NCBI GenBank assembly: GCA_049972525.1
Contig: JBMFKI010000006.1
Span: forward strand, 1-60,622
Length of the DNA stretch: 60,622 nucleotides
Direction of reading: 5' to 3'
Source of the DNA: JAVZLQ01 sp049972525
Lineage (GTDB): Archaea > Thermoproteota > Bathyarchaeia > Bathyarchaeales > Bathycorpusculaceae
Shown here one piece after another: positions 17,093 to 25,442 of the stretch (positions are counted from its first letter, which is position 1; each line of letters starts with the position of its first letter). A model generated the notes under the pieces. It had not been told where the DNA came from, searched no databases, and saw nothing but the letters and a program-made list of their open reading frames with translations. A program made the position numbers and the translations under genes.

Positions 17093-19480
17093 GTGAAAGT
17101 TAACTTTTGGCTTTTAGACGTGAACTATGAGGTTAAAGACGATGTGCCTGAAGTTTGGCTTTGGGGTATTAGTGAATCTGGAAAACGCGTGCTCATTGTT
17201 GATAGGAATTTTGTAAGCTATTTTTATGCTGTGCTTGAGGAGAAAGCTGACCCGAATCTTGTCATGAAGGAAATTGAGAAAAGCCGTTATTCTTCAATCG
17301 CCAACGTTGAAGTTGTTGAGCGGAGGTTTTTCGGCAAACCCGTGAAAGCCTTAAAGGTTTACTGCTCAAATCCAGATGTTATACCCAAATACGCTAAGGA
17401 TTTTCGAAAGCTCGAAGGGGTAAAAGATTGCCTCGAAGACGACATTCGCTATTCGATGCGCTACTTGATTGACAACAGCATTGTTCCGTGCGGTTGGCAT
17501 GAGGTTGAGGCTGTTGAAGAAGGCGTTTTAGCAGTTCAAGCTGATAATGTTTATTTTGCTAAAGCTTCGCCGAAATTTTTTGAGAAAGCTGATGTTCCAC
17601 AGCTGAAGATTTTGGGCTTTTCAATGATATGCTACAGTCGTGAGGGTTCACCGAAACCAGACAGAAATCCAGTTGTAATAATTTCAGCTGCGACAAACAC
17701 TGGTGAAGAAAAGCAGTTTTTGGCTGGCGAAGACAAAAACGACAAGCCAGTCCTAGAAGCCTTCATAGACTATGTTCGAAAATTTGATCCTGATATTATT
17801 GTTGGCTACGGCGTAAACGGGGTTGATTGGCCATACCTTAATGAGCGTTGTAAGAGGCTTGGCTTGAAGCTTCACGTTGATAGGGTTGGAACAGAGCCCC
17901 ACACTAGTGTTTATGGTCATGTTTCGATAACTGGAAGGGCTAACATGGACATTTTTGATTTTGCTGACGAGTTTCCAGAGGTTAAGGTTAAGACTTTGGA
18001 GAATTTGGCTGATTATCTGGGTGTTATGAAAATTGAGAGTCGAACTTTAATTGAAGATGTTGAGTTCGCGGATTACTGGGATGACAAAGCGAAACGTGAA
18101 GTTTTGAAGAAATTCTCTTTAGAGAACACGCGTTGCATTATGGGCATAGCCAAAGCAATTTTAGACTTCGCCATGCAACTTTCAAGCCTTGTGGGGCTAC
18201 CATTAGATCATGTTGGAACAGCAGCTGTGGGATTCAGGGTTGAATGGTTCCTAATTAAACATGCACAGAAAATAGGCGAACTTGTGCCGAAAAGGGTTGA
18301 ACAACCATATCGCCCATACACCGGCGCGATTGTGCTTAAGCCAGAGTCAGGGCTTCACGAGAATATAGCAGTTTTGGACTTTAAGAGTATGTATCCAAAC
18401 CTGATGATAACTTATAATCTTTCTCCAGACACCTATGTAGCCCCAAAAGAACCGATGCCGCCATGTGGAGTTTATGAAGCTCCAGAAGTTAAGCACAGAT
18501 TCCGCAAGGAACCTCCTGGCTTTTACAAGGAAGTGCTTTCACGCCTCATCAGTGTAAGGGATGAGATACGTTCCAAGATGAAAGCTGCTGCTCAGGGAAG
18601 CGTTGAGTATCGTGTTTTGGATGCGCGTCAGAAGGCAGTGAAAGTCATCACCAACGCTTCTTATGGTTATGCTGGATGGATAGGTGCAAGGTGGTACATT
18701 AAGCCTGTTGCTGAGGCTGCAACTGCTTGGGGTAGGCACACTATTCTTAGGGCTATTGAGATTGCCAAGAAACTTGGATTAAAGGTTGTTTATGGTGATA
18801 CTGACAGTATTTTTGTTCGGCACGAGGCTGATAAGATAGAGAAGTTCGCTGAGGCTATTAATGCGGAAATAGGGCTTGAAATTAAGCCGGACAAGATTTA
18901 TGTGCGGATTTTCTTCACGGAAGCCAAGAAGCGTTATGCTGGGCTTTTGCCGGATGGGAAGCTTGACGTTGTTGGTTTAGAGGTTATCCGCGGGGACTGG
19001 GCCGCAATAGCAAAAAAGGTTCAAGAAAAAGTTTTAGAAATAATCCTAAAAGAGCAGTCGCCAAAGAAGGCTGCAAACTTTGTTCGCCAGTACATTTACG
19101 AGCTTAGGCAGAGGCGAGTGCCCTACCGTGACCTTATAATTTGGAAGACGTTGACAAAGCCTGTTGAGGAGTATGAGGTTAAGGCTTCACATGTTGAGGC
19201 TGCGAAGATGCTTATGGAGAAGGGCTGGAAACTAACAGTGGGCGACAAGGTTGGCTACGTTGCTATTGTTGGCGCTGGACGGCTGTACGAGCGAGTTAAG
19301 CCTTACATGTTTGCCACATACGACGAAATCGACTTAGAGTATTACATTTCAAAACAGATTGTTCCAGCGGCTGCAAGGGTTCTTGAAAACTTTGGTGTAA
19401 CAGAAGAGCAGCTGCTAACTTTCAAGGATGAAGAAAAGGAGCGGGAAACACGCAAGCTTACAGACTTTTTTGGAAGTTAG
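17093..19480 (+). CDS. polB: Family-B DNA polymerase with degenerate exonuclease motifs
   Basis: 795 residues. Polymerase motifs are intact: motif A D429-F-K-S-M-Y-P435, motif B KVITNASYGY, motif C YGDTDS (Y567-S572, catalytic D569 and D571). The proofreading domain is present but its catalytic residues are not: Exo I, normally FDIE, reads F176-S-M-I179; Exo II reads GYGVNGVDW, keeping D245 but with Gly where the conserved Asn usually sits; Exo III loses both Tyr and Asp (R347 and G351). The C-terminus TRKLTDFFGS resembles a PCNA-interacting peptide with Thr in place of Gln. Start GTG at 17093, GGTGAG upstream. Likely a PolB3-like paralogue without proofreading. Confidence 0.93.
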   Translation: MKVNFWLLDVNYEVKDDVPEVWLWGISESGKRVLIVDRNFVSYFYAVLEEKADPNLVMKEIEKSRYSSIANVEVVERRFFGKPVKALKVYCSNPDVIPKYAKDFRKLEGVKDCLEDDIRYSMRYLIDNSIVPCGWHEVEAVEEGVLAVQADNVYFAKASPKFFEKADVPQLKILGFSMICYSREGSPKPDRNPVVIISAATNTGEEKQFLAGEDKNDKPVLEAFIDYVRKFDPDIIVGYGVNGVDWPYLNERCKRLGLKLHVDRVGTEPHTSVYGHVSITGRANMDIFDFADEFPEVKVKTLENLADYLGVMKIESRTLIEDVEFADYWDDKAKREVLKKFSLENTRCIMGIAKAILDFAMQLSSLVGLPLDHVGTAAVGFRVEWFLIKHAQKIGELVPKRVEQPYRPYTGAIVLKPESGLHENIAVLDFKSMYPNLMITYNLSPDTYVAPKEPMPPCGVYEAPEVKHRFRKEPPGFYKEVLSRLISVRDEIRSKMKAAAQGSVEYRVLDARQKAVKVITNASYGYAGWIGARWYIKPVAEAATAWGRHTILRAIEIAKKLGLKVVYGDTDSIFVRHEADKIEKFAEAINAEIGLEIKPDKIYVRIFFTEAKKRYAGLLPDGKLDVVGLEVIRGDWAAIAKKVQEKVLEIILKEQSPKKAANFVRQYIYELRQRRVPYRDLIIWKTLTKPVEEYEVKASHVEAAKMLMEKGWKLTVGDKVGYVAIVGAGRLYERVKPYMFATYDEIDLEYYISKQIVPAAARVLENFGVTEEQLLTFKDEEKERETRKLTDFFGS

Positions 19481-19481
19481 G

Positions 19482-20561
19482 TTAGGCTTCAGATATATCC
19501 GCGAATGTTAATAGTTGAACGTTCAATGGCGGCTTAACAGCTTCTGATATTCGCGATGCGATTATATTTTTTATACCCTTTTCACTTGCCAAGTCCACTA
19601 TCCTCTGCGTTATTATACCGTCAAAAACGATTGTGTCAACGCCTTCTATCTGTTGAAGTTTTTCTGCGAGCTGGCTTACTGGCAAGCGTTCTATCTGCTC
19701 CAGCTTCTCATTTAAAAGTACAGCTTCCAATGTGCCTTCTAAACCCTTAATTATTTGAGGTATGCCACTTGGAACTTCGACCTTTGGCTTTTCACGTTTA
19801 GGCTTTGACAATTCTTCAACTGGAACCTTAGCCTCCAGCGCCTCAAAGATTTCCTTGCAGTTTAGTTCCTCAACTTCTTTCCCTCTCGGAGCTCTAGCCA
19901 CGTATTTTATGTCTGTTACTTGTAAAAGTTCTTTTAGGATTAGATCTCCACCTCTGTCTCCGTCAAGAAAGGCTGTTATTTCTTTTTCTTTTGAAAGTCG
20001 CTTTATTGTTTCCGGAACTTTTGCGCCTTCCATGGCTATTACGTTGAGCATTCCGCAGCGCATCAGATTTATCACGTCGGCTCTTCCCTCAACAAGTATT
20101 ATTTCTTTTGAGCTAGCTACTTCTGGTCCTGCTGAAAGTTCTTCTGGTCCATACTTTTCCACTTTTGCAACTTTCAGTGTTTCAGCTAACTCCTTGAAAA
20201 CTTCGTCTACCGAAGGCATTGCCTCAATGGTCCATTTGTGTAGAATTTCCTTTGCTCTGTCAATTATCATTTTTCTTCTTGCTTCTCTAACATCTTCGAT
20301 TTTTTCCAGGGTTACTTTTGCAGCGCATGGTCCAACACGGTTTATGCTTTCTATGCTTGCTGCAAGTAGAGCTGTTGAAACTCTGTCCAGGCTTGTCGGT
20401 ATCGTTATGGTGCCAGTTGTTCTGTCGTTTTTTGAGTGTAATTCTATTTCTATTCTTCCAATTCTTCCAGACTTTTGCAGTTCTCTAAGGTCAAGTTCTG
20501 GTCCGAAAAGCCCTTCTGTTTGTCCGAAAACCGCTCCTATAACATCTGGTTTTTCGACCAC
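19482..20561 (-). CDS. dnaG: Archaeal DnaG primase-like protein
   Basis: 359 residues from the first canonical start (GTG at 20561). A Toprim core is clear: IILVEGRADVINLM (about 152-165) and AFLDGDRGGDL (about 196-206). The N-terminal GQTEGLFGPELDLRELQ block is diagnostic of archaeal DnaG, which associates with the exosome and may have primase activity. The conserved N-terminus continues upstream in frame (KYVIHAKFEIEG) with no ATG, GTG or TTG before the in-frame stop; a GGAGGTG 7 bases before an ACG at 20624 suggests a non-canonical start. Convergent with polB, 1 base apart. Confidence 0.92.
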   Translation of the reverse strand: MVEKPDVIGAVFGQTEGLFGPELDLRELQKSGRIGRIEIELHSKNDRTTGTITIPTSLDRVSTALLAASIESINRVGPCAAKVTLEKIEDVREARRKMIIDRAKEILHKWTIEAMPSVDEVFKELAETLKVAKVEKYGPEELSAGPEVASSKEIILVEGRADVINLMRCGMLNVIAMEGAKVPETIKRLSKEKEITAFLDGDRGGDLILKELLQVTDIKYVARAPRGKEVEELNCKEIFEALEAKVPVEELSKPKREKPKVEVPSGIPQIIKGLEGTLEAVLLNEKLEQIERLPVSQLAEKLQQIEGVDTIVFDGIITQRIVDLASEKGIKNIIASRISEAVKPPLNVQLLTFADISEA

Positions 20562-20621
20562 GCCTTCTATTTCGAATTTGGCGTGTATGACATACTTTAT
20601 GGTAAACGTTTGTGATGAACC

Positions 20622-20638
20622 CGTAAGCGTCCACCTCC
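20622..20638 (-). promoter_or_regulatory. Shine-Dalgarno and possible ACG start of dnaG
   Basis: On the minus strand GGAGGTG (20638-20632) is followed by a 7-base spacer and ACG (20624-20622), in frame with dnaG and 63 bases before its first canonical start. The spacing is ideal and no other reading frame begins here. A single T-to-C change or sequencing error in an ATG would look the same. Confidence 0.5.
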
Positions 20639-20725
20639 AACTGTTAATTTTTGTTAAGCTTTAACTGTGTATGAGAGAATCGGACTCTCACTTCACAGAT
20701 TAGTTAACTCTGCTATATATTACAT

Positions 20726-21142
20726 TTATGAATTACAAATCTTACTCTTTAAGGTTTCCATGTAAGCTGCTAAACCCTCAACATCCTTCACTTCTTTTCC
20801 CACTAAACTTAGAAGCGAACTCCAAAAAGTGGTGTTCGTTTTTATTCCGGTCTTCTCCATATACCGTTTAAGGTTTCTAGTCAACTCCTTTCCTCGTCTG
20901 TCAAAATCCAACAGCAAAATAACCTCTTTTGCGCTTGTTCTTTCTATTTCAGAGATCAGCTCTAGAAAGGATTTGCCTCCGGTCTTTGCTGTTATTATTT
21001 TTCCTTCTATGGCCAGGGCTTTTAGGGCTGCAATATCCTTTTTTCCCTCAACGATTATGGGTTTGCCTTTCGCTGCTTCTTCATTTATGCCTTCTAGAAG
21101 TTGCAGAATCTTCTCCTCTTTTTCTTTTAGGCGTGTTGACAA
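20726..21142 (-). CDS. Toprim-domain protein (UPF0292-like)
   Basis: 138 residues, essentially a single Toprim domain: IVEGKKDIAALKAL (about 29-42, catalytic Glu) and ILLLDFDRRGKEL (about 75-87, DxD-type metal site). It resembles the small archaeal UPF0292 proteins, relatives of DnaG and RNase M5 with unknown function. It lies 5 bases downstream of tyrS and upstream of dnaG on the same strand, so tyrS, this gene and perhaps dnaG may be one transcript. A role in RNA processing is inference. Confidence 0.78.
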   Translation of the reverse strand: MSTRLKEKEEKILQLLEGINEEAAKGKPIIVEGKKDIAALKALAIEGKIITAKTGGKSFLELISEIERTSAKEVILLLDFDRRGKELTRNLKRYMEKTGIKTNTTFWSSLLSLVGKEVKDVEGLAAYMETLKSKICNS

Positions 21143-21147
21143 GACTT

Positions 21148-22224
21148 TTACCTAGTCACTTGAGCTTTTTTGACTGTTTCTAGGCATTCTTTTGCTTCTT
21201 TGTCTGTTTCAAAGTACTTCCTTATTGGTTCAAGAATTTTTGCGAGTTCTACGGCGACAGCGTTTTTTAGGTCTTGCGGGTGCAGCGAACCGCTTCTGTA
21301 TGCTTTCTCAACTTCTTCGTAACTTTCAAAATTCACAGAACCGCCGAACTTCGCTGGTCTTTCTATGTGAAATGTTTTGTTTTCGTGGAATATCACGTAT
21401 TTAACTATTTCAAGCACGGGGTTCATTTCCGCAACTTTTTCTGGACACCATGCCTTTCGTATTTTTTCTTTTATCTGCTCTTCTGCGTCATGTATGAATA
21501 TGGCTGTCCAAGGTTTTGACTTGCTCATTTTGCTTGCAATCACCTGCTCCAGTTTATCTTTCGTTTTCAGTTTTACTGGCTCAGCTATCCCCATAAGCAA
21601 ATGGTGGTGAACCGCAACTGGTTTTTTCCAACCCATTTTTGGGAAGATTTCTCTTGCTAAAACGTGGGCTTTTCTCTGGTCCATGCCGCCGTGTGGTATG
21701 TCTGCGCCTATCTCTTTTATGTCCACTGCTTGCATCGGCGGGTAGAAGTACTGTGATAAATCAAGCTTTTCTGATTCGCTTCTCCCCATTATTGTCATGC
21801 ATCTTAGGCTTCTTGCAATTGTCATGTGTTTAGCGAATTTGATGACGTTTCTCCAGTATTCAAGGTTTTTGCTGTATAACTCTGAGCCTAGCACAACTTT
21901 TACTCCTGGACAGAAGAATTTGAAGGCCTTCTCGTAATATTTTGCCGCTTTGAGAATCTTGTCCCAGTCTCCCTCGAACTTATCATTGATGAAACTGTGC
22001 CAATCGGCCATGTAAGCTTGACATTTTACTCCAGCCTTGATGAGGTCATTTATTTTAAATCCCGAGATGACGAGGTTTCCAAGGTGTAGCAAGCCTGAAA
22101 TCTCAAAGCCTATGTAGTGCCCTGGATGCTCGTTTGTTTCTAAAAGTTCCCTTAACTCCTTTTCTACTAGAATTTCTTCTGTTGGCGGCTTCTTAATTAA
22201 TTCAATCTTTGTTTCTGTATCCAA
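21148..22224 (-). CDS. tyrS: Tyrosyl-tRNA synthetase
   Basis: 358 residues, class I archaeal/eukaryal-type TyrRS. HIGH motif is HLGN (47-50) and the KMSKS loop is intact at 232-236. YMADWHSFIND and the ADIPHGGMDQRKAHVLARE block, which forms the tyrosine pocket, identify it as TyrRS rather than TrpRS. Charges tRNA-Tyr in the cytoplasm. Start ATG at 22224; the Toprim gene follows 5 bases after its stop. Confidence 0.92.
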   Translation of the reverse strand: MDTETKIELIKKPPTEEILVEKELRELLETNEHPGHYIGFEISGLLHLGNLVISGFKINDLIKAGVKCQAYMADWHSFINDKFEGDWDKILKAAKYYEKAFKFFCPGVKVVLGSELYSKNLEYWRNVIKFAKHMTIARSLRCMTIMGRSESEKLDLSQYFYPPMQAVDIKEIGADIPHGGMDQRKAHVLAREIFPKMGWKKPVAVHHHLLMGIAEPVKLKTKDKLEQVIASKMSKSKPWTAIFIHDAEEQIKEKIRKAWCPEKVAEMNPVLEIVKYVIFHENKTFHIERPAKFGGSVNFESYEEVEKAYRSGSLHPQDLKNAVAVELAKILEPIRKYFETDKEAKECLETVKKAQVTR

Positions 22225-22322
22225 ACCGTATCAAGCCTTCTACATTGTATGCAAAAGTGAAACTTAAAAGTTGTTTCGTAGACGGTTTAAACGTCGTTTT
22301 TTTAAAGAAGTTATGGTTGTTT

Positions 22323-22653
22323 TTACCCACAGTATTGGCATTCTTCTGAGGCTATTGGAATCTCTCTGCCACATTTTACGCATTTTTTGAAGAACGATTT
22401 TGGTGTCCCCGTCTCTTCTCGAATTAGCTTTTCATAGTTTTGATTCCGTGAGATGGCGAAGAGAATTAGTAAACCTGTTCCAAAAAGCCAACCTTTTCAG
22501 AAATCGTCACTTGTTATGTGTAACCATAAAATTAATTATAGTTGTTGACGTAGGCGCTAATATGAACCCAAAATCTACAATTATTATGATTGTCAATATT
22601 AAGGTTGATACTGTTATCCATTTAGTCCATTTCTTTCGATTTGTGTGAAAAAG
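22323..22653 (-). pseudogene. Remnant of a two-TM zinc-ribbon membrane protein
   Basis: No intact reading frame, but two fragments in different frames look like one protein. Part 1 (about 22653-22507) encodes RKKWTKWITVSTLILTIIII and a loop: one membrane helix. Part 2 (about 22490-22323) encodes GWLFGTGLLILFAISR, a second helix, then a C-terminal zinc ribbon with CVKCGRE and CQYCG before a stop. Joining them needs a frameshift and passage through a TGA that sits where Trp would fit. Neither part has a canonical start. The small genes in this island resemble it in kind. Confidence 0.4.
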
Positions 22654-22672
22654 TCATGAGAAATATGCTGGG

Positions 22673-22948
22673 TTAAACCAGAACCGCATTTCCTTTACCT
22701 CCTTCACCCCAAGAATTTCTTTCAAGCTGAATTGAGTGCACCCATATCTTTCCACTTCCACCACACGTATAGCATGTGTGGTATCCTTGTACCCATGTTC
22801 CTGCATTAAAATCGTACCACATGCCCCACTCCTTACCAGTACAATTGCATGTTGGGCATTGGATGTTGTGTGTAAATCCGGTTAAAATGAAGCCTATTGT
22901 TAACATCAAAACAAGTATGAGTAGAAAGACTTTGAAGTCCAACTTCAT
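22673..22948 (-). CDS. Small membrane-anchored protein with CxxC pairs resembling a DnaJ zinc finger
   Basis: 91 residues. An N-terminal hydrophobic segment (about 6-27) acts as a signal or anchor. The exported part contains CPTCNCTG and CYTCGGSG, two partial CxxCxGxG repeats of the kind in DnaJ zinc fingers, separated by about 25 residues rich in Trp, Tyr and Gly. It may bind zinc or act as a thiol protein outside the membrane; function unknown. The codon pattern is like a real gene and the two motifs are unlikely by chance. A folded RNA candidate lies upstream of its start. Confidence 0.6.
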   Translation of the reverse strand: MKLDFKVFLLILVLMLTIGFILTGFTHNIQCPTCNCTGKEWGMWYDFNAGTWVQGYHTCYTCGGSGKIWVHSIQLERNSWGEGGKGNAVLV

Positions 22949-23018
22949 GGCTTTCCCTTGTTTAATTGATGTTCCTCCAAAATTATCTTTGCGGTACCCT
23001 CTCTAAAACTAAAATTAT

Positions 23019-23202
23019 CGCGGGCGTTTGTCTCCCACGATACCTATCACTTAACTTCATTGCGGAGCTTTACGCTCCTCTTGGTTAAGCTCTCTCTGGC
23101 GTGGGGGTTTTACGCCCGCGCCCACCGTGTCCCATGCTTGGGTAAACCCGCCTTCAATGGTTTTGCCTCTGTTGGGTCCGTCTGCATGGATTTGCCGGTG
23201 GG
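23019..23202. ncRNA. Candidate structured RNA, two adjoining multi-helix hairpins
   Basis: A GC-rich block in an AT-rich spacer with two abutting long hairpins. Hairpin 1: CGCGGGCGT 23019-27 with ACGCCCGCG 23112-20; nested CCCACG 23034-39 with CGTGGG 23100-05; CTTAAC 23050-55 with GTTAAG 23084-89; GGAGC 23064-68 with GCTCC 23074-78. Hairpin 2: CCCACCG 23121-27 with CGGTGGG 23196-202; CCATGC 23132-37 with GCATGG 23184-89; ACCC 23146-49 with GGGT 23174-77. All seven helices are perfect and nested. It does not match SRP, RNase P or tRNA signatures. Strand is undetermined; on the minus strand it would lie in the leader of the 22948 gene. Confidence 0.5.
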
Positions 23203-23320
23203 ATTTGGAGGGCTCTTTTGTGTCATAGCCTATTCATAATTTTATGGGCGTTAAATTAAATGTTACGTTTCCTTATTTTAGCTTATTTTATGCTGTGTTG
23301 GAGAGAGTGAAACTTTTATT

Positions 23321-23691
23321 GTGGCATGTTCTTATGTTGGTTGGATTTCAGTTGAAGGAAACTCGTTTGTTGGCGTTGTTTTCGTGGCGTTTTTGAATTT
23401 GCTGGGAGCCATAATTGATTTGTTTTTGCCGTATTTTGGGTGGCACTTAGTGTTATGGGAAGCGCTGGCACATATGTTAGTCCACCCATTTTCTATTGGA
23501 TTGTACTTTTCAATTCTCTTCTACTTGCAACAATCGCGTTGTTCGCTTCGTTTGCAATTTTAAATAGAGTAAAATATGCTTGGTGTTTGGCAAATTTTCT
23601 TTGGGTGTTCTCAGCGCTACATTATTGTTATGCAGCTTCGATGATTTTTACTGGCGAAAATCTAATGATAACGTCTGGTGCCTTTATATAG
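23321..23691 (+). pseudogene. Possible frameshifted small membrane protein
   Basis: Two overlapping frames both encode hydrophobic sequence. From GTG at 23321 comes VGWISVEGNSFVGVVF then a membrane helix ending near IIDLFLPYFGW. From GTG at 23440 in another frame comes SPPIFYWIVLFNSLLLATI, two or three further helices, and a stop at 23691. Together they read as one 4-TM protein interrupted by a frameshift around 23440-23455, or as an 83-residue protein from the second start. Family not recognised. Confidence 0.35.
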
Positions 23692-23768
23692 TTTACTTTC
23701 AGTCAAAACGTGTTCGAAACTACTTCTTTGAACATTGAAACGATTAACATGCACACGTGTTCAACACT

Positions 23769-25442
23769 CTACCTTCTAGATTTCTGTGCTATCAGCATTT
23801 CTAGGTCTATTTCGAAGGCTGCGGTTGGGTTTTCGATTTCGAAGTTGTTCAGGACTTCTGGGTGGACTTCGCCTATAACGCCTAGTTTCTTGCCTTTTAT
23901 GTGAATTTCTGCTGTTCTGCCTTCTAGGAAGCTTGGGTGCTTTGCCTCCTTAATTTGCCAGTTTTTAAGTCCAATGTTTGTTAGTAAGGCCTCTGTGGAT
24001 GATTTTATTTCCGTGAAGTTGGCTGTTGAGTGGGATGAAGCTGCTGCTAAGTGTAGTCTTCGTTCGCACATGGTTTCCAATAGCAAGTTTATTTTTGTTA
24101 CGTCTGAAATTTCGAAAAGCCTCTGCGGGAAGCTTTCATGCTTGTTTTCAGCAAGGTTTTTCATGAGTCCTGGCAGTAGCCACTGGCGCATTATTGAATA
24201 TTCGGCTGAGACTGGATTTGCGATTTTCACTGGTTTTTCCTCTTTTATGCGCATAAGCTTATAGTGGACACGCTCGTTTGTCAGTGTGAAGTTCATCACT
24301 TCCAAAAAGCCTAAGCCAACCATGATTTGCCGTGTAACATTCGCCAGCACATGTGCTGGATGCGGTTCTCCAACGGTTACCGTCGCGGGTGTTGTTGGCT
24401 TAAGCCTATAATAGCCATAGCCAATTGCGACTTCTTCAACCAAATCCACTTCGTGAATCACGTCAACCCTATAGGGCGGTATTGCCACATCCAAAGCTCC
24501 AGCTTCAGCTTTAGCCACGTCTAATCTGCACTTCCGCAAACATTTTATTGTTTCTTTTTCTGAAAGCTTTAACCCAAGTAGCCTATTCGCATACTCAATT
24601 CTTAAACGCATTTTTTCAGGCTCAAGATTTGGCGAAACTGTTCTGCCTTCAGCGGTTTCAACATTGACTTTTTCTATTTTTCCACCCATGTCAGCCAAAG
24701 CCGTCACAAGCACATTCAAACTTTTTTGAACAGCCTCGTAGCTTGTGCCAGTAACATCGAGGAAAAGATTTCTTGTTTCAGCGCTTACTCTTGTTAACTC
24801 TCCATTTATGATTGGTGGCATGGAGAGAACGTTGTTTTGGCTATCGATGAGCAACGGATAGCGTGGCGCCCAATCTATAAGATGCTTGTAAGCTATGCCC
24901 TTCTCATGCTTTTCCAGGATTTCCCGCAAATTCATTTTTTCGCTTTTGCCTAAAGGAACAAACTTGACGCTTTCTGGCGCTGCAGCTGTGTAGGTGAAAG
25001 GCGGCTTAACAACGTCTAAATTATGGATTCCAATTGAAACTTTCTTTCGGTCTCTCCCAAGACCCCAGTGTAAGTCTTCCTGCATCTCCATAAGCTCAAC
25101 AACTGCCTCTTCGTCAAGTTTTATGTCGCGAATTACGGCGGCAAGCATATATGGTCGCACTTCAGCAACAGCCCTGTCAATTATCAGCGTTGTTCTGGGT
25201 TCTTCAGCCCTATACGTTGGCAATCCAGTTTCAATTTCCAAGAAGCCTTTTAATGCTCTAACTACACCTGCATAACTGCAATAGTCAATGCGGTTTGGGT
25301 TATACTCAACCTTAACATAATCTTCGCTAGTCTCTTCGATGTCGAAGCCTATCCATGGAAGCCAGCCAGTCAGTTCGTCAACCGTTACTTTCTTACCCAT
25401 GAATTTAGCGAATCTCTCCACGTTCAGTGTAATTACAGGCAT
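23769..25442 (-). CDS. pheT: Phenylalanyl-tRNA synthetase beta subunit
   Basis: 557 residues, the archaeal/eukaryal-type beta subunit, shorter than the bacterial one because the N-terminal EMAP-like and C-terminal anticodon domains are absent. B1- and B5-type domains (VEYNPNRIDYCSYAGVVRAL; the IPPYRVDVIHEVDLVEEVAIGYGY block) are visible, followed by the catalytic-like B6/B7 region. It forms the alpha2beta2 enzyme with the product of the upstream gene, whose 3' end overlaps this start by 10 bases, indicating translational coupling. Confidence 0.93.
   Translation of the reverse strand: MPVITLNVERFAKFMGKKVTVDELTGWLPWIGFDIEETSEDYVKVEYNPNRIDYCSYAGVVRALKGFLEIETGLPTYRAEEPRTTLIIDRAVAEVRPYMLAAVIRDIKLDEEAVVELMEMQEDLHWGLGRDRKKVSIGIHNLDVVKPPFTYTAAAPESVKFVPLGKSEKMNLREILEKHEKGIAYKHLIDWAPRYPLLIDSQNNVLSMPPIINGELTRVSAETRNLFLDVTGTSYEAVQKSLNVLVTALADMGGKIEKVNVETAEGRTVSPNLEPEKMRLRIEYANRLLGLKLSEKETIKCLRKCRLDVAKAEAGALDVAIPPYRVDVIHEVDLVEEVAIGYGYYRLKPTTPATVTVGEPHPAHVLANVTRQIMVGLGFLEVMNFTLTNERVHYKLMRIKEEKPVKIANPVSAEYSIMRQWLLPGLMKNLAENKHESFPQRLFEISDVTKINLLLETMCERRLHLAAASSHSTANFTEIKSSTEALLTNIGLKNWQIKEAKHPSFLEGRTAEIHIKGKKLGVIGEVHPEVLNNFEIENPTAAFEIDLEMLIAQKSRR

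Noticed and set aside
23019..23202. SRP RNA
   Set aside because: No helix-8 GGAAG/AGCAG-type motif or matching terminal helix was found on either strand.
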